This document shows positions 1-9,986 of a stretch of DNA of 64,000 nucleotides, one piece after another. Both the position numbers and the translations under genes were made by a program. The stretch is taken from positions 2,595,001-2,659,000 of the forward strand of contig NZ_CP132387.1 in assembly GCF_030758755.1 (NCBI RefSeq), in the 5' to 3' direction. Below the pieces are notes generated by a model. The model saw nothing but the letters and a program-made list of their open reading frames with translations, was not told where the DNA came from and made no database searches. This stretch comes from Bartonella apihabitans. GTDB taxonomy: Bacteria; Pseudomonadota; Alphaproteobacteria; Rhizobiales; Rhizobiaceae. Position 1 is the first letter of the stretch. The number at the start of each line of letters is the position of its first letter.

Positions 1-2
1 CA

Positions 3-236
3 CCGGGAAAAACGCCCGAAGAGGTAGAAAAGAAACTTGTCAAAATAATACCCGAAAAATATATGCGCCACGCCCATCATTGGCTGATTTTACATGGTCG
101 TTACATCTGTAAAGCCCGTAAACCGGATTGTGTGCATTGTATTATTGCCGATATTTGCAAGGCAGCCATTAAAACAAGTTCTATTCCGGCACCGCTTGTT
201 GAAGTGAAAGGCAATGGCGCTCCTGTTCCTCTTTAA
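3..236 (+). CDS. nth: Endonuclease III, C-terminal end (partial)
   Basis: The reading frame enters from the left edge and ends with TAA at 234-236, giving the last 77 residues. It shows a Cys-X6-Cys-X2-Cys-X5-Cys array (C-KARKPD-C-VH-C-IIADI-C), the [4Fe-4S] cluster loop of the endonuclease III/MutY family, preceded by a HHW-LILHGR stretch typical of Nth. The enzyme is a base-excision-repair DNA glycosylase/AP lyase for oxidised pyrimidines. The catalytic Lys and Asp lie outside the window. The spacing of the cluster and the short tail fit Nth rather than MutY, which carries a long C-terminal domain. Confidence 0.85.
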   Translation, partial: PGKTPEEVEKKLVKIIPEKYMRHAHHWLILHGRYICKARKPDCVHCIIADICKAAIKTSSIPAPLVEVKGNGAPVPL

Positions 237-439
237 CGGCCAAAAAATTAATTCGGAAACGTGGCAATCCCGTTCGCCGATGAAATTAAAGACGAAAATA
301 TATATTATCTCTATAATTGATCGGGATTGTTGGAAATGCCGGTGAAATAAAAGATGGGTTTGACTGGTTCGGGTTTTTAAATTCCATAAAATGCGCGCCC
401 GTTTTTCGGCGCACAATTGCTTTTTTTGGGCTTATATAA

Positions 440-1498
440 ATGGCCATGACACTTCTAACCAATAATACAGACCAGCTTTATGAAGCTCTGATCAACCGTG
501 ATCGCTCCTATGACGGGCATGTCTTTGTATGCGTGACAACGACAGGTATTTTTTGCCGTCTGTCATGTCCGGCGCGAAAGCCCAAGCGGGAAAACGTATT
601 TTTCTGTGATAGCGCGGCAGCATGTCTCGAACAGGGCTATCGCCCATGTCAGAAATGCCATCCGCTCGAAGCAGGTGGCCACGTTGATCCGCTTTTTCGT
701 AATTTAATGGCGAGACTTGATGAAAATCCCGATCACATATGGTCGGAAGACGATATTGTACGGATGGGAATTGACCCTTCCACGGTGCGGCGCATTTTCA
801 AGCGTCAGATAGGCATGACGTTTCTGGAATTCGCGCGCTTGAAGAGAGCAAGTCGTGGTGCGGAACTGCTTTCCCGTGGTCAACCGGTAATCGAAGCACA
901 ACTTTCTGCCGGTTACGATTCAGGAAGCGGCTTTCGTGAGGCAATTCTCAAGCTCATCGGTCATCCACCAAAAGCCATACAAAACCGGACTCTTTTAAAA
1001 GCAGCATGGATTGAAACGCCGATAGGTGAAATGCTTGCCGTCAGTGACCAGCATGTCTTGCATCTCCTGGAGTTTTTCGACCGCAAGGGTCTGTTGAGCG
1101 AGCTAAAGAAATTGCAGGCAGTGACCCGCTCTTCCATCAGTTTTGAAAGAGCCGCAGTGATCGACAAGGTAGAAGCCGAGTTGGCCGATTATTATCAAGG
1201 AAAAAGCTGCCATTTTGAAACACCTCTTGCCAAAGTTTCAGGTGGCTTTGCGCCACTCGTCTGGGAGGCTTTGCGCCAAATACCGGCGGGGGAAACACGC
1301 TCTTACAGTGAATTGGCGCGCGCGTTGGATAGACCCACAGCCATGCGGGCGGTGGCGCGGGCAAACGGGCAAAACCAGATTGCCATCATCATCCCTTGTC
1401 ATCGGGTGATCGGTGCGGATGGTTCGCTTACCGGTTATGGTGGCGGTTTATGGCGTAAAGACTGGCTTTTGCGCCATGAAAAAAAGTATTTTACATAA
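440..1498 (+). CDS. ada: Bifunctional Ada: DNA methyl-repair protein and AraC-type regulator
   Basis: A 352-residue protein with the full Ada layout. The N-terminal zinc domain (about residues 10-75) has the four Cys in CRLSC and CQKC; the first accepts methyl from phosphotriesters. A central AraC-type helix-turn-helix follows (about 85-180, [18 protein letters not shown]). The C-terminal O6-alkylguanine methyltransferase domain carries the acceptor motif PCHRV near residue 320. In the family, self-methylation turns the protein into an activator of its own gene. It stands alone between nth and rpmI. The ATG at 446 is an alternative start; no strong ribosome site separates the two. Confidence 0.93.
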   Translation: MAMTLLTNNTDQLYEALINRDRSYDGHVFVCVTTTGIFCRLSCPARKPKRENVFFCDSAAACLEQGYRPCQKCHPLEAGGHVDPLFRNLMARLDENPDHIWSEDDIVRMGIDPSTVRRIFKRQIGMTFLEFARLKRASRGAELLSRGQPVIEAQLSAGYDSGSGFREAILKLIGHPPKAIQNRTLLKAAWIETPIGEMLAVSDQHVLHLLEFFDRKGLLSELKKLQAVTRSSISFERAAVIDKVEAELADYYQGKSCHFETPLAKVSGGFAPLVWEALRQIPAGETRSYSELARALDRPTAMRAVARANGQNQIAIIIPCHRVIGADGSLTGYGGGLWRKDWLLRHEKKYFT

Positions 1499-1585
1499 AA
1501 GTCTGCTTGCTATTTTTTAGGCTCTGTTTTATGAGAACCCAGTTCAAGCCGTCCGGCAGGGCATGCCGTGACGACTTTTATGCTT

Positions 1586-1609
1586 GTTCGTACTTTGGTC
1601 AGTGCGAAC
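1586..1609 (+). promoter_or_regulatory. Hairpin in the leader of rpmI-rplT
   Basis: Nine bases (GTTCGTACT) can pair with AGTGCGAAC, with one G-U pair and a six-base loop, about 26 bases before the rpmI start. Ribosomal-protein leaders are often structured and L20 represses its own operon in several bacteria. Whether this hairpin is such a site is inference only. Confidence 0.3.
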
Positions 1610-1635
1610 ATCAATCACAACAATGGAGAAGCAAA

Positions 1636-1839
1636 ATGCCCAAAATGAAGACCAAATCGGCTGCCAAAAAGCGGTTCAAAATTACCGCTACAGGCAAAAT
1701 CAAGGCAGCTGCCGCAGGCAAGCAGCATGGCATGATCAAACGTTCCAACAAGTTTTTGCGTGATGCACGTGGCACCATGGTTCTTGGTGAACCCGACGCC
1801 AAGAAAATCATCAAAAACTATTTGCCGAACGGCCTTTAA
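1636..1839 (+). CDS. rpmI: 50S ribosomal protein L35
   Basis: A 67-residue, very basic protein beginning [14 protein letters not shown] and ending YLPNGL, the normal length and sequence pattern of L35. I chose the ATG at 1636 because it gives the family start and has GGAGAA just upstream. A longer frame from 1507 would add 43 residues foreign to L35. It is followed after 26 bases by rplT, as in most bacteria. L35 is a small component of the large ribosomal subunit. Confidence 0.97.
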   Translation: MPKMKTKSAAKKRFKITATGKIKAAAAGKQHGMIKRSNKFLRDARGTMVLGEPDAKKIIKNYLPNGL

Positions 1840-1865
1840 AAGTTAGCTCTTAAGGAGATTATGAC

Positions 1866-2267
1866 ATGGCACGCGTAAAACGCGGCGTAACTGCACACGC
1901 CAAACACAAAAAAGTTATCAAACTTGCTGAAGGTTTTTACGGACGTCGTAAAAATACGATCCGTACAGCCAAAGCTGCTGTCGACCGTTCACGGCAATAT
2001 GCCTATCGCGATCGCAAGAATCGCAAGCGCAGTTTCCGCGCATTGTGGATCCAGCGTATCAATGCTGCTGTCCGTCTTGAAGGCTTGACCTATGGCCGCT
2101 TTATTGACGGTCTTGCCAAGGCAGGAATTGAGATCGACCGCAAGGTTCTTTCAGATATTGCTATTCATGAGCCTGCAACATTCTCCAAGCTTGTTGCTTC
2201 GGCAAAAAAGGCATTGGAATATTTGAAAAAAACCACACCGAATGCTTTTGAAGGCGCCGTCAAGTAA
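1866..2267 (+). CDS. rplT: 50S ribosomal protein L20
   Basis: A 133-residue basic protein starting [17 protein letters not shown], with the YRDRKNRKR and LWIQRINAA stretches typical of L20. L20 binds 23S rRNA and is needed for early 50S assembly; in other bacteria it represses its own operon. A strong AAGGAG lies at 1852-1857. The gene forms an operon with rpmI and ends in a clear terminator. infC, often upstream in other phyla, is not next to it here, as is common in alphaproteobacteria. Confidence 0.97.
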   Translation: MARVKRGVTAHAKHKKVIKLAEGFYGRRKNTIRTAKAAVDRSRQYAYRDRKNRKRSFRALWIQRINAAVRLEGLTYGRFIDGLAKAGIEIDRKVLSDIAIHEPATFSKLVASAKKALEYLKKTTPNAFEGAVK

Positions 2268-2307
2268 GCCGGTCGCGTTCCTTTAAAAAAACAGAACATT
2301 CTTTCGG

Positions 2308-2341
2308 AACCCGCACTGGTTTAAACCGGTTGCGGGTTTTT
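2308..2341 (+). terminator. Rho-independent terminator of rpmI-rplT
   Basis: AACCCGCA pairs with TGCGGGTT and the inner CTGGTTT with AAACCGG, giving a long stem with one mismatch followed by a T run, 41 bases after the rplT stop. The next gene begins only 15 bases later. Confidence 0.85.
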
Positions 2342-2355
2342 GTTTTCGAGGTGTT

Positions 2356-3177
2356 ATGAGCGAGATAAATTCTTTCACAGCCGGGCCATTAAGCGATTCT
2401 GACAAGAAGCTTTTTCATTCTTGTGAGGGTAAGCGCATTGCCGGTGTCATGCGCGATGGTAAAAAGGTCTGGATCAAGCGGCAGGGAATCGAAAAGCGTC
2501 CATGGGGCAAGCGGCTTCATAGCGGCTTATCGTTTTTATTACCGGCAGCTTTTATGAAATCTTCGCCATTGCGTGACGCTCTCGGCATGAATGCGCAGGA
2601 AATACGCAAAATTGAAAAGTTCAGGAAGGCAGGTATAGCAGTTCCTGAAATTCTTGCAGTCGATGGACCGGCTTTGATGATGTCCGATGTCGGCCAAACG
2701 GTACAAAAACGCCTTGATTTTTTAAAAAAGACAGATGGTGAGGCGCACGAGAAATTATTGGTTCAATGCGGTGAAGCTTTGGGCAAAGTGCATCACGCCG
2801 GACTTGTGCACGGCAGGCCGCATCCGCGTGATATGTTTATGGCAGGAAATGAACTCGGTTTTTTCGATTTTGAGGAAGAGCCGGAAGCAGTGATGCCAAT
2901 TCCTACCGCTCAGGCGCGTGATGCGTGGTTGTTATTTTTTCAAGTATCGGCGCAATCACTTGAAAAAAACAAAACCGATTATGCGGCTTTTGACGCGTGG
3001 AAAAAACAGGTTTCCCCTGAAACCTTGAAACAACTTGAAAAAATTGTCCGGTTTTTTTCTATTTTTATTACTCCGTTGAAACTGGCCAGATTTATTTATC
3101 TTGGTGGTGATGGCAAACGTATGTTAAGCGCTACGGAGTTTCTTTCTTCCAATTTGAAAAACAGACATCCACTTTAA
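2356..3177 (+). CDS. Kinase-fold protein (BUD32 / LPS-kinase-like)
   Basis: A 273-residue protein with traces of a small protein-kinase fold. There is a candidate ATP-binding Lys in VWIKRQ (about residue 41), a catalytic-loop-like HGRPHPRD (about 152) and an FFDFEEEP segment (about 171) in the place of the DFG motif. The usual HGD has Arg in the Asp position, though an Asp follows later in the loop, so activity is uncertain. Relatives in the Rhizobiales are often labelled serine/threonine phosphatase or InaA-like kinase. It lies between rplT and pheS in the same direction, 15 bases from pheS. The substrate is unknown. Confidence 0.55.
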   Translation: MSEINSFTAGPLSDSDKKLFHSCEGKRIAGVMRDGKKVWIKRQGIEKRPWGKRLHSGLSFLLPAAFMKSSPLRDALGMNAQEIRKIEKFRKAGIAVPEILAVDGPALMMSDVGQTVQKRLDFLKKTDGEAHEKLLVQCGEALGKVHHAGLVHGRPHPRDMFMAGNELGFFDFEEEPEAVMPIPTAQARDAWLLFFQVSAQSLEKNKTDYAAFDAWKKQVSPETLKQLEKIVRFFSIFITPLKLARFIYLGGDGKRMLSATEFLSSNLKNRHPL

Positions 3178-3192
3178 AGAACAGGCAAAGAC

Positions 3193-4278
3193 ATGAACGA
3201 CATTGATAGTCTGGAAAAAGAAATTTGTGCGGCAATCGATGCTGCACAAGACGAGCAGGCACTGGAAGCAGTGCGTGTCGGTGCCCTCGGGAAAAAAGGC
3301 AGCGTTTCGGAAAAACTTAAAAGCCTTGGCGGCATGAGTGCTGAAGAGCGCCAGAAAGCCGGACCGGTAATAAACGGTTTGAAAAATCGGGTTCTGGAGT
3401 TTCTGGGTGAAAAACGCACAGCACTGAAGCGTGCAGCAACGGAGGCACGGCTCAAAAACGAAACAGTCGATGTTACATTGCCGGTTCGCCTTTCACCCGA
3501 AGCGCGTGGTCGTATCCACCCTATTTCGCAGGTGATTGACGAGATTACCGCCATTTATGCCGATATGGGCTTTTCCATTGCCGAAGGGCCGGATATCGAG
3601 ACCGATTATTATAACTTTACCGCACTCAACTTTCCGGAAGGCCATCCTGCCCGCGAAATGCATGATACGTTCTTTTTCAATCCCGACGAGAAAGGCGAAA
3701 AGCGGCTTTTGCGCACGCATACATCGCCTGTTCAGGTTCGCACGATGGAAAAGCAAAAACCGCCAATCCGCATTATCATTCCGGGAAAAACCTATCGTAT
3801 GGATTCGGATGCCACCCATTCGCCGATGTTCCATCAGGTAGAAGGACTGGTTGTCGATAAAAAGTCGACCATTGCCAATATTATGTGGGTGCATGAAGAA
3901 TTCTGTAAGGCATTTTTTGAAGTGCCTTCGCTGAAGATGCGTTTTCGCCCTTCTTTCTTTCCATTCACCGAACCTTCTATGGAAGTCGATATTCAATGTG
4001 ACCGCTCCGGTACAGAAGTAAAATTCGGTGAGGGCAATGACTGGCTCGAAATATTGGGCTGCGGCATGGTGCACCCGAATGTGTTGAAAAATGTCGGTTT
4101 TGATCCGGATGAATATCAGGGTTTTGCGTGGGGAATGGGAATCGACCGTATCGCCATGTTGAAATATGGCATGCCGGATTTGCGGGCATTTTTTGATGCC
4201 GATATACGCTGGATCCAACATTACGGTTTCCGTCCGCTTGATGTGCCGACGCTTTTTGGCGGTCTCAGCAATTCATAA
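3193..4278 (+). CDS. pheS: Phenylalanine-tRNA ligase alpha subunit
   Basis: A 361-residue class II aminoacyl-tRNA synthetase subunit. An N-terminal coiled-coil arm (about 1-100) is followed by the catalytic core with motif 1 around [10 protein letters not shown], motif 2 at [12 protein letters not shown] and motif 3 at [13 protein letters not shown]. With PheT it forms the (alpha-beta)2 enzyme that charges tRNA-Phe in the cytoplasm. The gene is 42 bases upstream of pheT. Length and motifs are normal. Confidence 0.97.
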   Translation: MNDIDSLEKEICAAIDAAQDEQALEAVRVGALGKKGSVSEKLKSLGGMSAEERQKAGPVINGLKNRVLEFLGEKRTALKRAATEARLKNETVDVTLPVRLSPEARGRIHPISQVIDEITAIYADMGFSIAEGPDIETDYYNFTALNFPEGHPAREMHDTFFFNPDEKGEKRLLRTHTSPVQVRTMEKQKPPIRIIIPGKTYRMDSDATHSPMFHQVEGLVVDKKSTIANIMWVHEEFCKAFFEVPSLKMRFRPSFFPFTEPSMEVDIQCDRSGTEVKFGEGNDWLEILGCGMVHPNVLKNVGFDPDEYQGFAWGMGIDRIAMLKYGMPDLRAFFDADIRWIQHYGFRPLDVPTLFGGLSNS

Positions 4279-4320
4279 ACTCACACCCGCGTCTTGCGTT
4301 TTGAAAAGAGGTTTTGAACA

Positions 4321-6735
4321 ATGAAATTTACTTTGTCCTGGTTGAAAGATCATCTGGAGACAGACGCATCGCTCGGCGAGATTTGTGACCGGCTTACCGA
4401 TATAGGCCTCGAGGTTGATAGCGTCGATGATCGCAAAAGCTTTGATATTTTTGTAATTGCCAAAGTTTTGACAGCCAAAAAACATCCAGATTCCGATCAT
4501 TTGCAGATTTTGACTGTCGATACGGGTGAAGATAAGCCACTTCAGGTGGTTTGTGGCGCTCCCAATGCAAAGGCCGGATTGATCGGGGTTTTTGCTCCTC
4601 CCGGAGCCTATATTCCGGGGCTTGACGTCACATTGTCGGTCGGAAAAATTCGCGGTGTCGAAAGTTTCGGCATGATGTGCTCCGAACGCGAGCTTGAACT
4701 TTCAAATGAACATAATGGCATTATAGAACTCGGCTCCGATGCACCTGTCGGCAAATCATTTGCAGCCTATTATGGTCTCAACGATCCGATGATTGATGTC
4801 GGCCTCACGCCGAACCGGCCGGATTGTACAGGTGTCTATGGCATTGCCCGTGATCTTGCAGCAAGCGGCATTGGCAAATTGAAGCCGCTTCAAGTTCCCT
4901 CTATTTCCGGTGAAGGAGAGCCGTCGGTCACCGTGTCACTTGATTTTGGTGATACCGCACCGTTGTGTCTCGGCTTTTCATGGCGTGAAATTCGTAATGT
5001 TAACAATGTGCAGTCACCCAAATGGATGCAACGCCGCCTTACCGCTATAGGGTTGCGTCCAATCAATGCGCTTGTCGACATGACCAATTATATCACGGTT
5101 GATCTCGGCCGTCCGCTCCATGTTTTCGATGCCGATAAGGTAAAAGGAAAACTTGTTGTCCGTTGTGGGCGCAAGGGTGATAAACTCCTTGCCCTTAACG
5201 GCAAGGAATATGAATTGGGGCCGGATAATTGCGTCATTGCCGATGATAATGGCGCCCAGTCCATAGGTGGCATAATGGGCGGCGAAGCAACAGGATGCGA
5301 TGAAAACACGAAAAATGTTATCATTGAATCGGCTTTGTGGGATCCGCGCAATGTTGCAGCAACAGGGCGCGCTTTCGGCATTGTTTCGGATGCACGTTAT
5401 CGTTTTGAACGCGGTGTCGATCCAAAATTTATGGAACCGGGACTTGCCTTTGCCACCGAGATGGCCATGAAACTTTGTGGTGGCAAGCCGTCAAAAGCCC
5501 ATACAATCGGGGAAAAGAGCGTTGAACAAAAAGTAATTAAGTTCCCGTTTGCCGAAATCAAGCGTTTGACCGGTCTGGAACTAAGTCACGAAGCGGCAAC
5601 AACCATATTGCAGCACCTCGGCTTTGTTGTGGACGGTAAAGGCGATGTTGTCACGGTAACAGTACCGACATGGCGTCCCGATATTGATGGCAAGGCCGAT
5701 CTCGTCGAAGAGGTTATGCGTATCCATGGTTTGAACAATATCAAACCGGAACCTTTGGAAAGGCCGTCTTCTGTAAGCGGGCAAATTCTCACCACAATAC
5801 AGATCAGACAACGTTCCGCACGTCGTGCTCTGGCATCTCGTGGTTTGATGGAAGCAATTACATGGTCTTTCATTTCGGAAAAACAGGCCAAGACATTTGG
5901 CGGCGGCAAGCCTGAATTAAAGCTTTTGAACCCGATTGCTGCCGATATGTCGGATATGCGTCCTTCACTGCTTCCCGGACTGATTGCGGCTGCCCAGCGC
6001 AATGCCGATCGTGGTTTTCCCGATCTCGGCCTATTTGAAATTTCGGCAACCTTTGAAGGTAATACGCCCGAAACGCAAAGACGCGTCGCCGGTGGTATCC
6101 GCCGCGGTACCTATAAGCTTGATGGTTCAGGCCGTTTTTGGGCAGGCTCTGCCAAACCGGTTGATGTGTTTGATGCCAAGGCCGATGCACTTTGTGTGCT
6201 TGACGCTTGCGGTCTTGATGCTTCAAAGGTGCAGATAGAAGCGGGTGCGCCAGAGTGGTATCATCCCGGACGTTCGGGCGTCATCAAATTGGAACCGAAA
6301 ATTATTCTTGGTACTTTTGGTGAATTCCATCCCGATACGCTCGAAGAACTCGATGTAGCCGGACCGTTGTGCGGTTTTGAAGTCTATATTGACCGAATTC
6401 CCGAACCACGCAAGAAGGCAACCAAAACACGCCCGCCTTTGGTGTTGTCGCCATACCAGATGATACGGCGCGATTTTGCTTTTGTTATGGATAAATCGGT
6501 GAACGCCGCCACAGTCATTCGTGCGGCAAGCGGAGCCGATAAAAAACTTATCCAGTCTGTCGAGATATTCGATGTCTTCGAGGGTGCGAGCCTTGGTGAA
6601 GACAAGAAGTCTATTGCGATCGAAGTGGCAATCCAGCCGCATGAACGCACTTTGACAGATGAAGATATCGAAGCTCTGGCGAAAAAAATTATCGATAATG
6701 TTGCGAAATCGACCGGAGCGACATTGCGCCAGTAG
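4321..6735 (+). CDS. pheT: Phenylalanine-tRNA ligase beta subunit
   Basis: An 804-residue protein of normal length. It begins [14 protein letters not shown], carries the tRNA-binding EMAP-like domain (about 40-150), the B3/B4 editing region with [18 protein letters not shown], a B5 domain, a catalytic-like core, and a C-terminal anticodon-binding (FDX-ACB) domain containing RRDFAFVMD. The beta subunit edits Tyr-tRNA-Phe and binds the tRNA. It is the last gene of the operon; a hairpin terminator follows about 50 bases after the stop. Confidence 0.97.
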   Translation: MKFTLSWLKDHLETDASLGEICDRLTDIGLEVDSVDDRKSFDIFVIAKVLTAKKHPDSDHLQILTVDTGEDKPLQVVCGAPNAKAGLIGVFAPPGAYIPGLDVTLSVGKIRGVESFGMMCSERELELSNEHNGIIELGSDAPVGKSFAAYYGLNDPMIDVGLTPNRPDCTGVYGIARDLAASGIGKLKPLQVPSISGEGEPSVTVSLDFGDTAPLCLGFSWREIRNVNNVQSPKWMQRRLTAIGLRPINALVDMTNYITVDLGRPLHVFDADKVKGKLVVRCGRKGDKLLALNGKEYELGPDNCVIADDNGAQSIGGIMGGEATGCDENTKNVIIESALWDPRNVAATGRAFGIVSDARYRFERGVDPKFMEPGLAFATEMAMKLCGGKPSKAHTIGEKSVEQKVIKFPFAEIKRLTGLELSHEAATTILQHLGFVVDGKGDVVTVTVPTWRPDIDGKADLVEEVMRIHGLNNIKPEPLERPSSVSGQILTTIQIRQRSARRALASRGLMEAITWSFISEKQAKTFGGGKPELKLLNPIAADMSDMRPSLLPGLIAAAQRNADRGFPDLGLFEISATFEGNTPETQRRVAGGIRRGTYKLDGSGRFWAGSAKPVDVFDAKADALCVLDACGLDASKVQIEAGAPEWYHPGRSGVIKLEPKIILGTFGEFHPDTLEELDVAGPLCGFEVYIDRIPEPRKKATKTRPPLVLSPYQMIRRDFAFVMDKSVNAATVIRAASGADKKLIQSVEIFDVFEGASLGEDKKSIAIEVAIQPHERTLTDEDIEALAKKIIDNVAKSTGATLRQ

Positions 6736-6784
6736 TTTTTCTTGATCTTATGGGGCGAGAGAAGAATTTCTATAAAAAGATCGA

Positions 6785-6814
6785 GGGGCAAAGCTTATTT
6801 GTCCCTTCATTTTA
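6785..6814 (+). terminator. Probable terminator of pheST
   Basis: GGGGCAAA (6785-6792) pairs with TTTGTCCC (6798-6805), with one G-U pair and a five-base loop, followed by TTCATTTT. It lies 49 bases after the pheT stop. Confidence 0.6.
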
Positions 6815-7607
6815 TCGGGCGATGTCGAAAGAGAATGGTCGTAAAAAACACGATGCCAATTTCAAATTTCTGAAATCCGAATATAAAAAAATCGCCTTGG
6901 ATACTGTTATTCCTGAAATATTTTCGAGCCGGATAGTCCTGTCTGACAATGATAGATTTTGTCTTTTTCAGTAAAATCACGAGAACTTTAAAAAACGGAA
7001 AGCTTTGTCTTGTCATTGCCGGTAGAAAACAGACAAAAGTTTTCGACGCTTCAGGTGATTAGAGCTAGCAATAGCCGAGGCATGGCTCCAATCGTTCCTG
7101 ATCAATATGTGTTTCTTGTGTCACTTAAGATCGAGGATTTGTTAACGCGGACAGTCATCCATATTCCGGATTAAAATACGATTCTCCGGAATTTTTTGGG
7201 CTCCGGTTTTTTGGCTCCGGAAGTTTTTGGGCGATTTGAAAAACCGGTTAAACCGTCATTACGGTTTTTGGTGCCTCATTGGTTTGGTGCAGTTTTTCCG
7301 TCGGGTAGAACGGGAAACGCCCTTTCTTCAATTCTTTTTCAGGAATATAATTTTTTTATTTGATAGGAGAGCATCGATCTCCCGAATGAGTTCGCCATTA
7401 TGGAAGAAATTACGAAACCGTATTAAACCGGAAGTTGTCAAATAGCATTTTTACGACATTAAATTTTCGTTTTTTGATCCCGATCAACAATGGATTTCTT
7501 CTGATCTGGCGCATGTTGTGATTTCTTCGCTTTACAGTTGACATTTGTTTTCTTCCATATTCTATCTTTTTAAAGAACAAAAACCATCCTTGTCGAAAGT
7601 CGGTTAA
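6815..7607. other. Long gap before glpD with a short tandem repeat
   Basis: About 800 bases with no convincing gene. Short open frames here (for example 7227-7445 on plus) have no ribosome site, no family resemblance and uneven composition. The only structure I see is a triple imperfect repeat at 7184-7231. The region probably holds the glpDFK promoter, but no clear -35/-10 pair stands out. Confidence 0.5.
7184..7231 (+). repeat. Three imperfect tandem copies of a CTCCGG-T-rich unit
   Basis: Copies lie at 7184-7200, 7201-7214 and 7215-7231; each starts CTCCGG and ends in a T run plus GG(G). The outer two are 17 bases and the middle one 14. They sit about 380 bases before glpD. Confidence 0.7.
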
Positions 7608-9112
7608 ATGAAAAAAGAAAAACACTATGATCTTTTTGTTATAGGTGGTGGCGTCAACGGTTGTGGTGTCGCTCGCGATGCTGTTGGCCGTGGCTATTCC
7701 GTCGGTCTGGCGGAAATGAATGATCTTGCGTCGGGTACGTCCAGTGCCTCTACCAAGCTTATTCATGGTGGTTTGCGCTATCTCGAACAATATGCCTTCC
7801 GTCTGGTTAGAGAAGCATTAATGGAACGTGAGGTGATCTGGCACATGGCACCTCATCTTGTTCGTCCTTTGCGCTTTATATTGCCTTATAATAAGGGGTT
7901 GCGTCCTGCATGGATGCTGCGTTTGGGCTTATTCATCTATGATCATCTGGGAAGCCGTCATCAGGAGCTTTGGCGTACCAAGGTTCTTGATCTTACCAAA
8001 GAATATAGTGAATCTCTGAAACCCGGTTTCGTCAAAGGTTTCGAATATTCCGATGCCCGTGTTGATGATGCGCGTCTGGTTGTTGCCAATGCCCGTCATG
8101 CAGCAAGACTTGGCGCAGACATTATGGTGCGCACCGAAGTTGTCTCGCTTAAAGCCGATGGCAAGAAATGGAAAATCGGCCTTAAAAACAAATTGAATGG
8201 TGAAGAGTGGACAGTTACTGCCGACTATCTCGCAAATATGGCAGGTGCCGATGGATTAATCACGTTTTGCAGGACGCTTTGGGCTTTAAAGGCCATCCGC
8301 CGGTTCGTCTGGTTAAAGGATCGCACATTGTTGTGCCGAAACTTTATCAACATGACCGCGCTTTCATTTTCCAGAACAAGGATGGCCGGATTGTTTTTGC
8401 CATTCCTTATCAGGAAGATTTTACGCTGATTGGAACAACCGATTGCGATTATAAAGGCGATCCGGCGAAGGTTCATATCAGTGACGAAGAGATTGATTAT
8501 ATCTGTTCGGCTGCAAGTGAATATTTCACCAAGCCGGTTTTGCGCGACTCTATCGTTTGGGCTTATTCGGGTGTTCGCCCGCTTTATGACGATGGCGCTT
8601 CAAAAGCACAAGAAGCAACGCGCGATTATGTTTTGAAAGAAATGCGGGAAAATGATGGTCCGATCATGCTGAATGCATTTGGCGGGAAAATCACCACTTT
8701 CCGTAAATTGTCGGAAGATGCTCTCGTCTTTATCGAAAAAGCTTTGGGGAAACGCAAACCTGCATGGACTGCCGAAGTCAGCCTGCCGGGTGGCGATTTC
8801 CCGCACGATTCGCTTTCAGTCATGGAAGCGAGAGTAGCCAGTATTTTGCCGGATCTAGATGAAAAAACCCATCGCCGTCTGGCAAGGAATTATGGCACAG
8901 AAGCCCTGGAAATTTTTGACAATGGCAAAAAAGACAAGGGGCAACATTTTGGACATGGCCTTTATGAGGCCGAGGTTCAATGGATGATGCGTGAAGAATG
9001 GGCAAAGGATGTCGACGATGTCTTGTGGCGTCGCTCGAAACTTGGCCTCTATTTTAATGACAAAGAAAAAGAAGCTTTAAGACAATACCTTGAAAAACAT
9101 AAAACCGTCTAA
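7608..9112 (+). pseudogene. glpD: Glycerol-3-phosphate dehydrogenase, frame broken near 8250
   Basis: Two frames together make one complete GlpD of about 500 residues, an FAD enzyme that oxidises glycerol-3-phosphate to dihydroxyacetone phosphate at the inner membrane. The first part (from 7608) has the FAD site GGGVNGCGVARDA and STKLIHGGLRYLE. The second resumes at about 8252 with WINHVLQDALGF, KGSHIVVPKL, TLIGTTD and GGKITTFRKL to the stop at 9112. Where the family has N-A-A-G-P-W the text reads N-M-A-G-A, then shifts. The change equals one lost or two gained bases and is not in an obvious homopolymer. It is either a true mutation or an assembly error. It heads the glpD-glpF-glpK operon. 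Confidence 0.85.
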
Positions 9113-9168
9113 AAGGTTCGCCGTCTACTGAAGTAAAGCGGGTCAGACTGCAAACCAGGGGAGGAAAC

Positions 9169-9929
9169 ATGTCTGATGTGAATACTTTACGTGATGAATG
9201 CGTTGCGGAATTTGCCGGCACATTTTTATTTCTGGCCCTCGGAATGGGGTGCGTTGCAGGATTAAAATTGGCCGGCGCCGCTTACGGACAATGGGAAATC
9301 AGCATTATTTGGGGGTTGGCTGTCGCACTTGCAGCCTATCTGACAGGGGGTGTTTCGGGGGCTCACCTCAATCCTTCGGTCACTTTTGCACTGGCTTTCT
9401 TTGCAAATTTTCCAAAACAAAAAATATTGCCTTACATCATTTCGCAATTCTTGGGTGCGTTTGCCGCAGCCGCCGTTGTCTATGGACTTTACTATAATCT
9501 CTTCTCGGCAAAAACACTTGATACAGCCGGTGTTTTTACCACTTTTCCAAATCCACACATCTCACTCCTGCAAGCCTTTATGACAGAGTTTTTTATCACG
9601 GCTGTTCTGGTGGCGGTGATTTTAGGTTTGAGTGATGATGGCAACGGTTTACCGCGTGGTGCGCTGGTTGCGTTTCTTGTCGGGGTTCTGGTTGCCGTCA
9701 TCGGGGGTGCTTTCGGCTCGCTGACGGGATTTGCAATGAATGCCGCACGTGATTTGGTGGAAGACTCTTTGCTTATGTCGCCGGTTGGGGGAATAGTGTC
9801 ATGACAGGAAATAGGGAAATTCCGTATTTTCTCGTTCCGCTTATTGCTCCTGTCATCGGAGGATGTGTGGGTGCTGCCTTCTATACGAAACTGATCGGCG
9901 AGCCTCTTGCCCGCAGACAATCACGATAA
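9169..9929 (+). pseudogene. glpF: Glycerol facilitator (aquaporin family), frameshifted near 9754
   Basis: The frame from 9169 encodes an MIP-family channel: about six membrane segments, a first NPA box written N-P-S (GAHLNPSVTFAL) and a second reading N-A-A-R-D. After GAT at 9751-9753 one base is missing from the T run. Adding one T restores D-F-G-G-R-L-F-A-Y-V-A-G-W and continues in the third frame to TAA at 9927-9929, ending RRQSR. As written, translation stops at 9804 after 211 residues and loses the last helix. GlpF would let glycerol through the inner membrane for GlpK to trap. The stop lies 57 bases before glpK. Confidence 0.82.
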
Positions 9930-9986
9930 TTGGCAAAATCATTGCCAAAATAATTGGTCATTTTTCTATAGGACAGGGAGGCTTTT

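Noticed and set aside
90..416. Minus-strand frame of 108 codons at the left edge
   Set aside because: It runs antisense through the end of nth and the empty gap and has no family features or ribosome site.
3493..4221. Long minus-strand frame of 242 codons inside pheS
   Set aside because: It is antisense to a strongly conserved gene; its residues mirror codon bias (His/Arg/Phe-rich) and match no family.
6750..6974. Short plus-strand frame after pheT
   Set aside because: It starts across the pheST terminator, has no ribosome site and is Lys/Phe-rich without known pattern.
7227..7445. Possible small gene before glpD
   Set aside because: It begins inside the tandem repeat, has no ribosome site and no recognisable domain.
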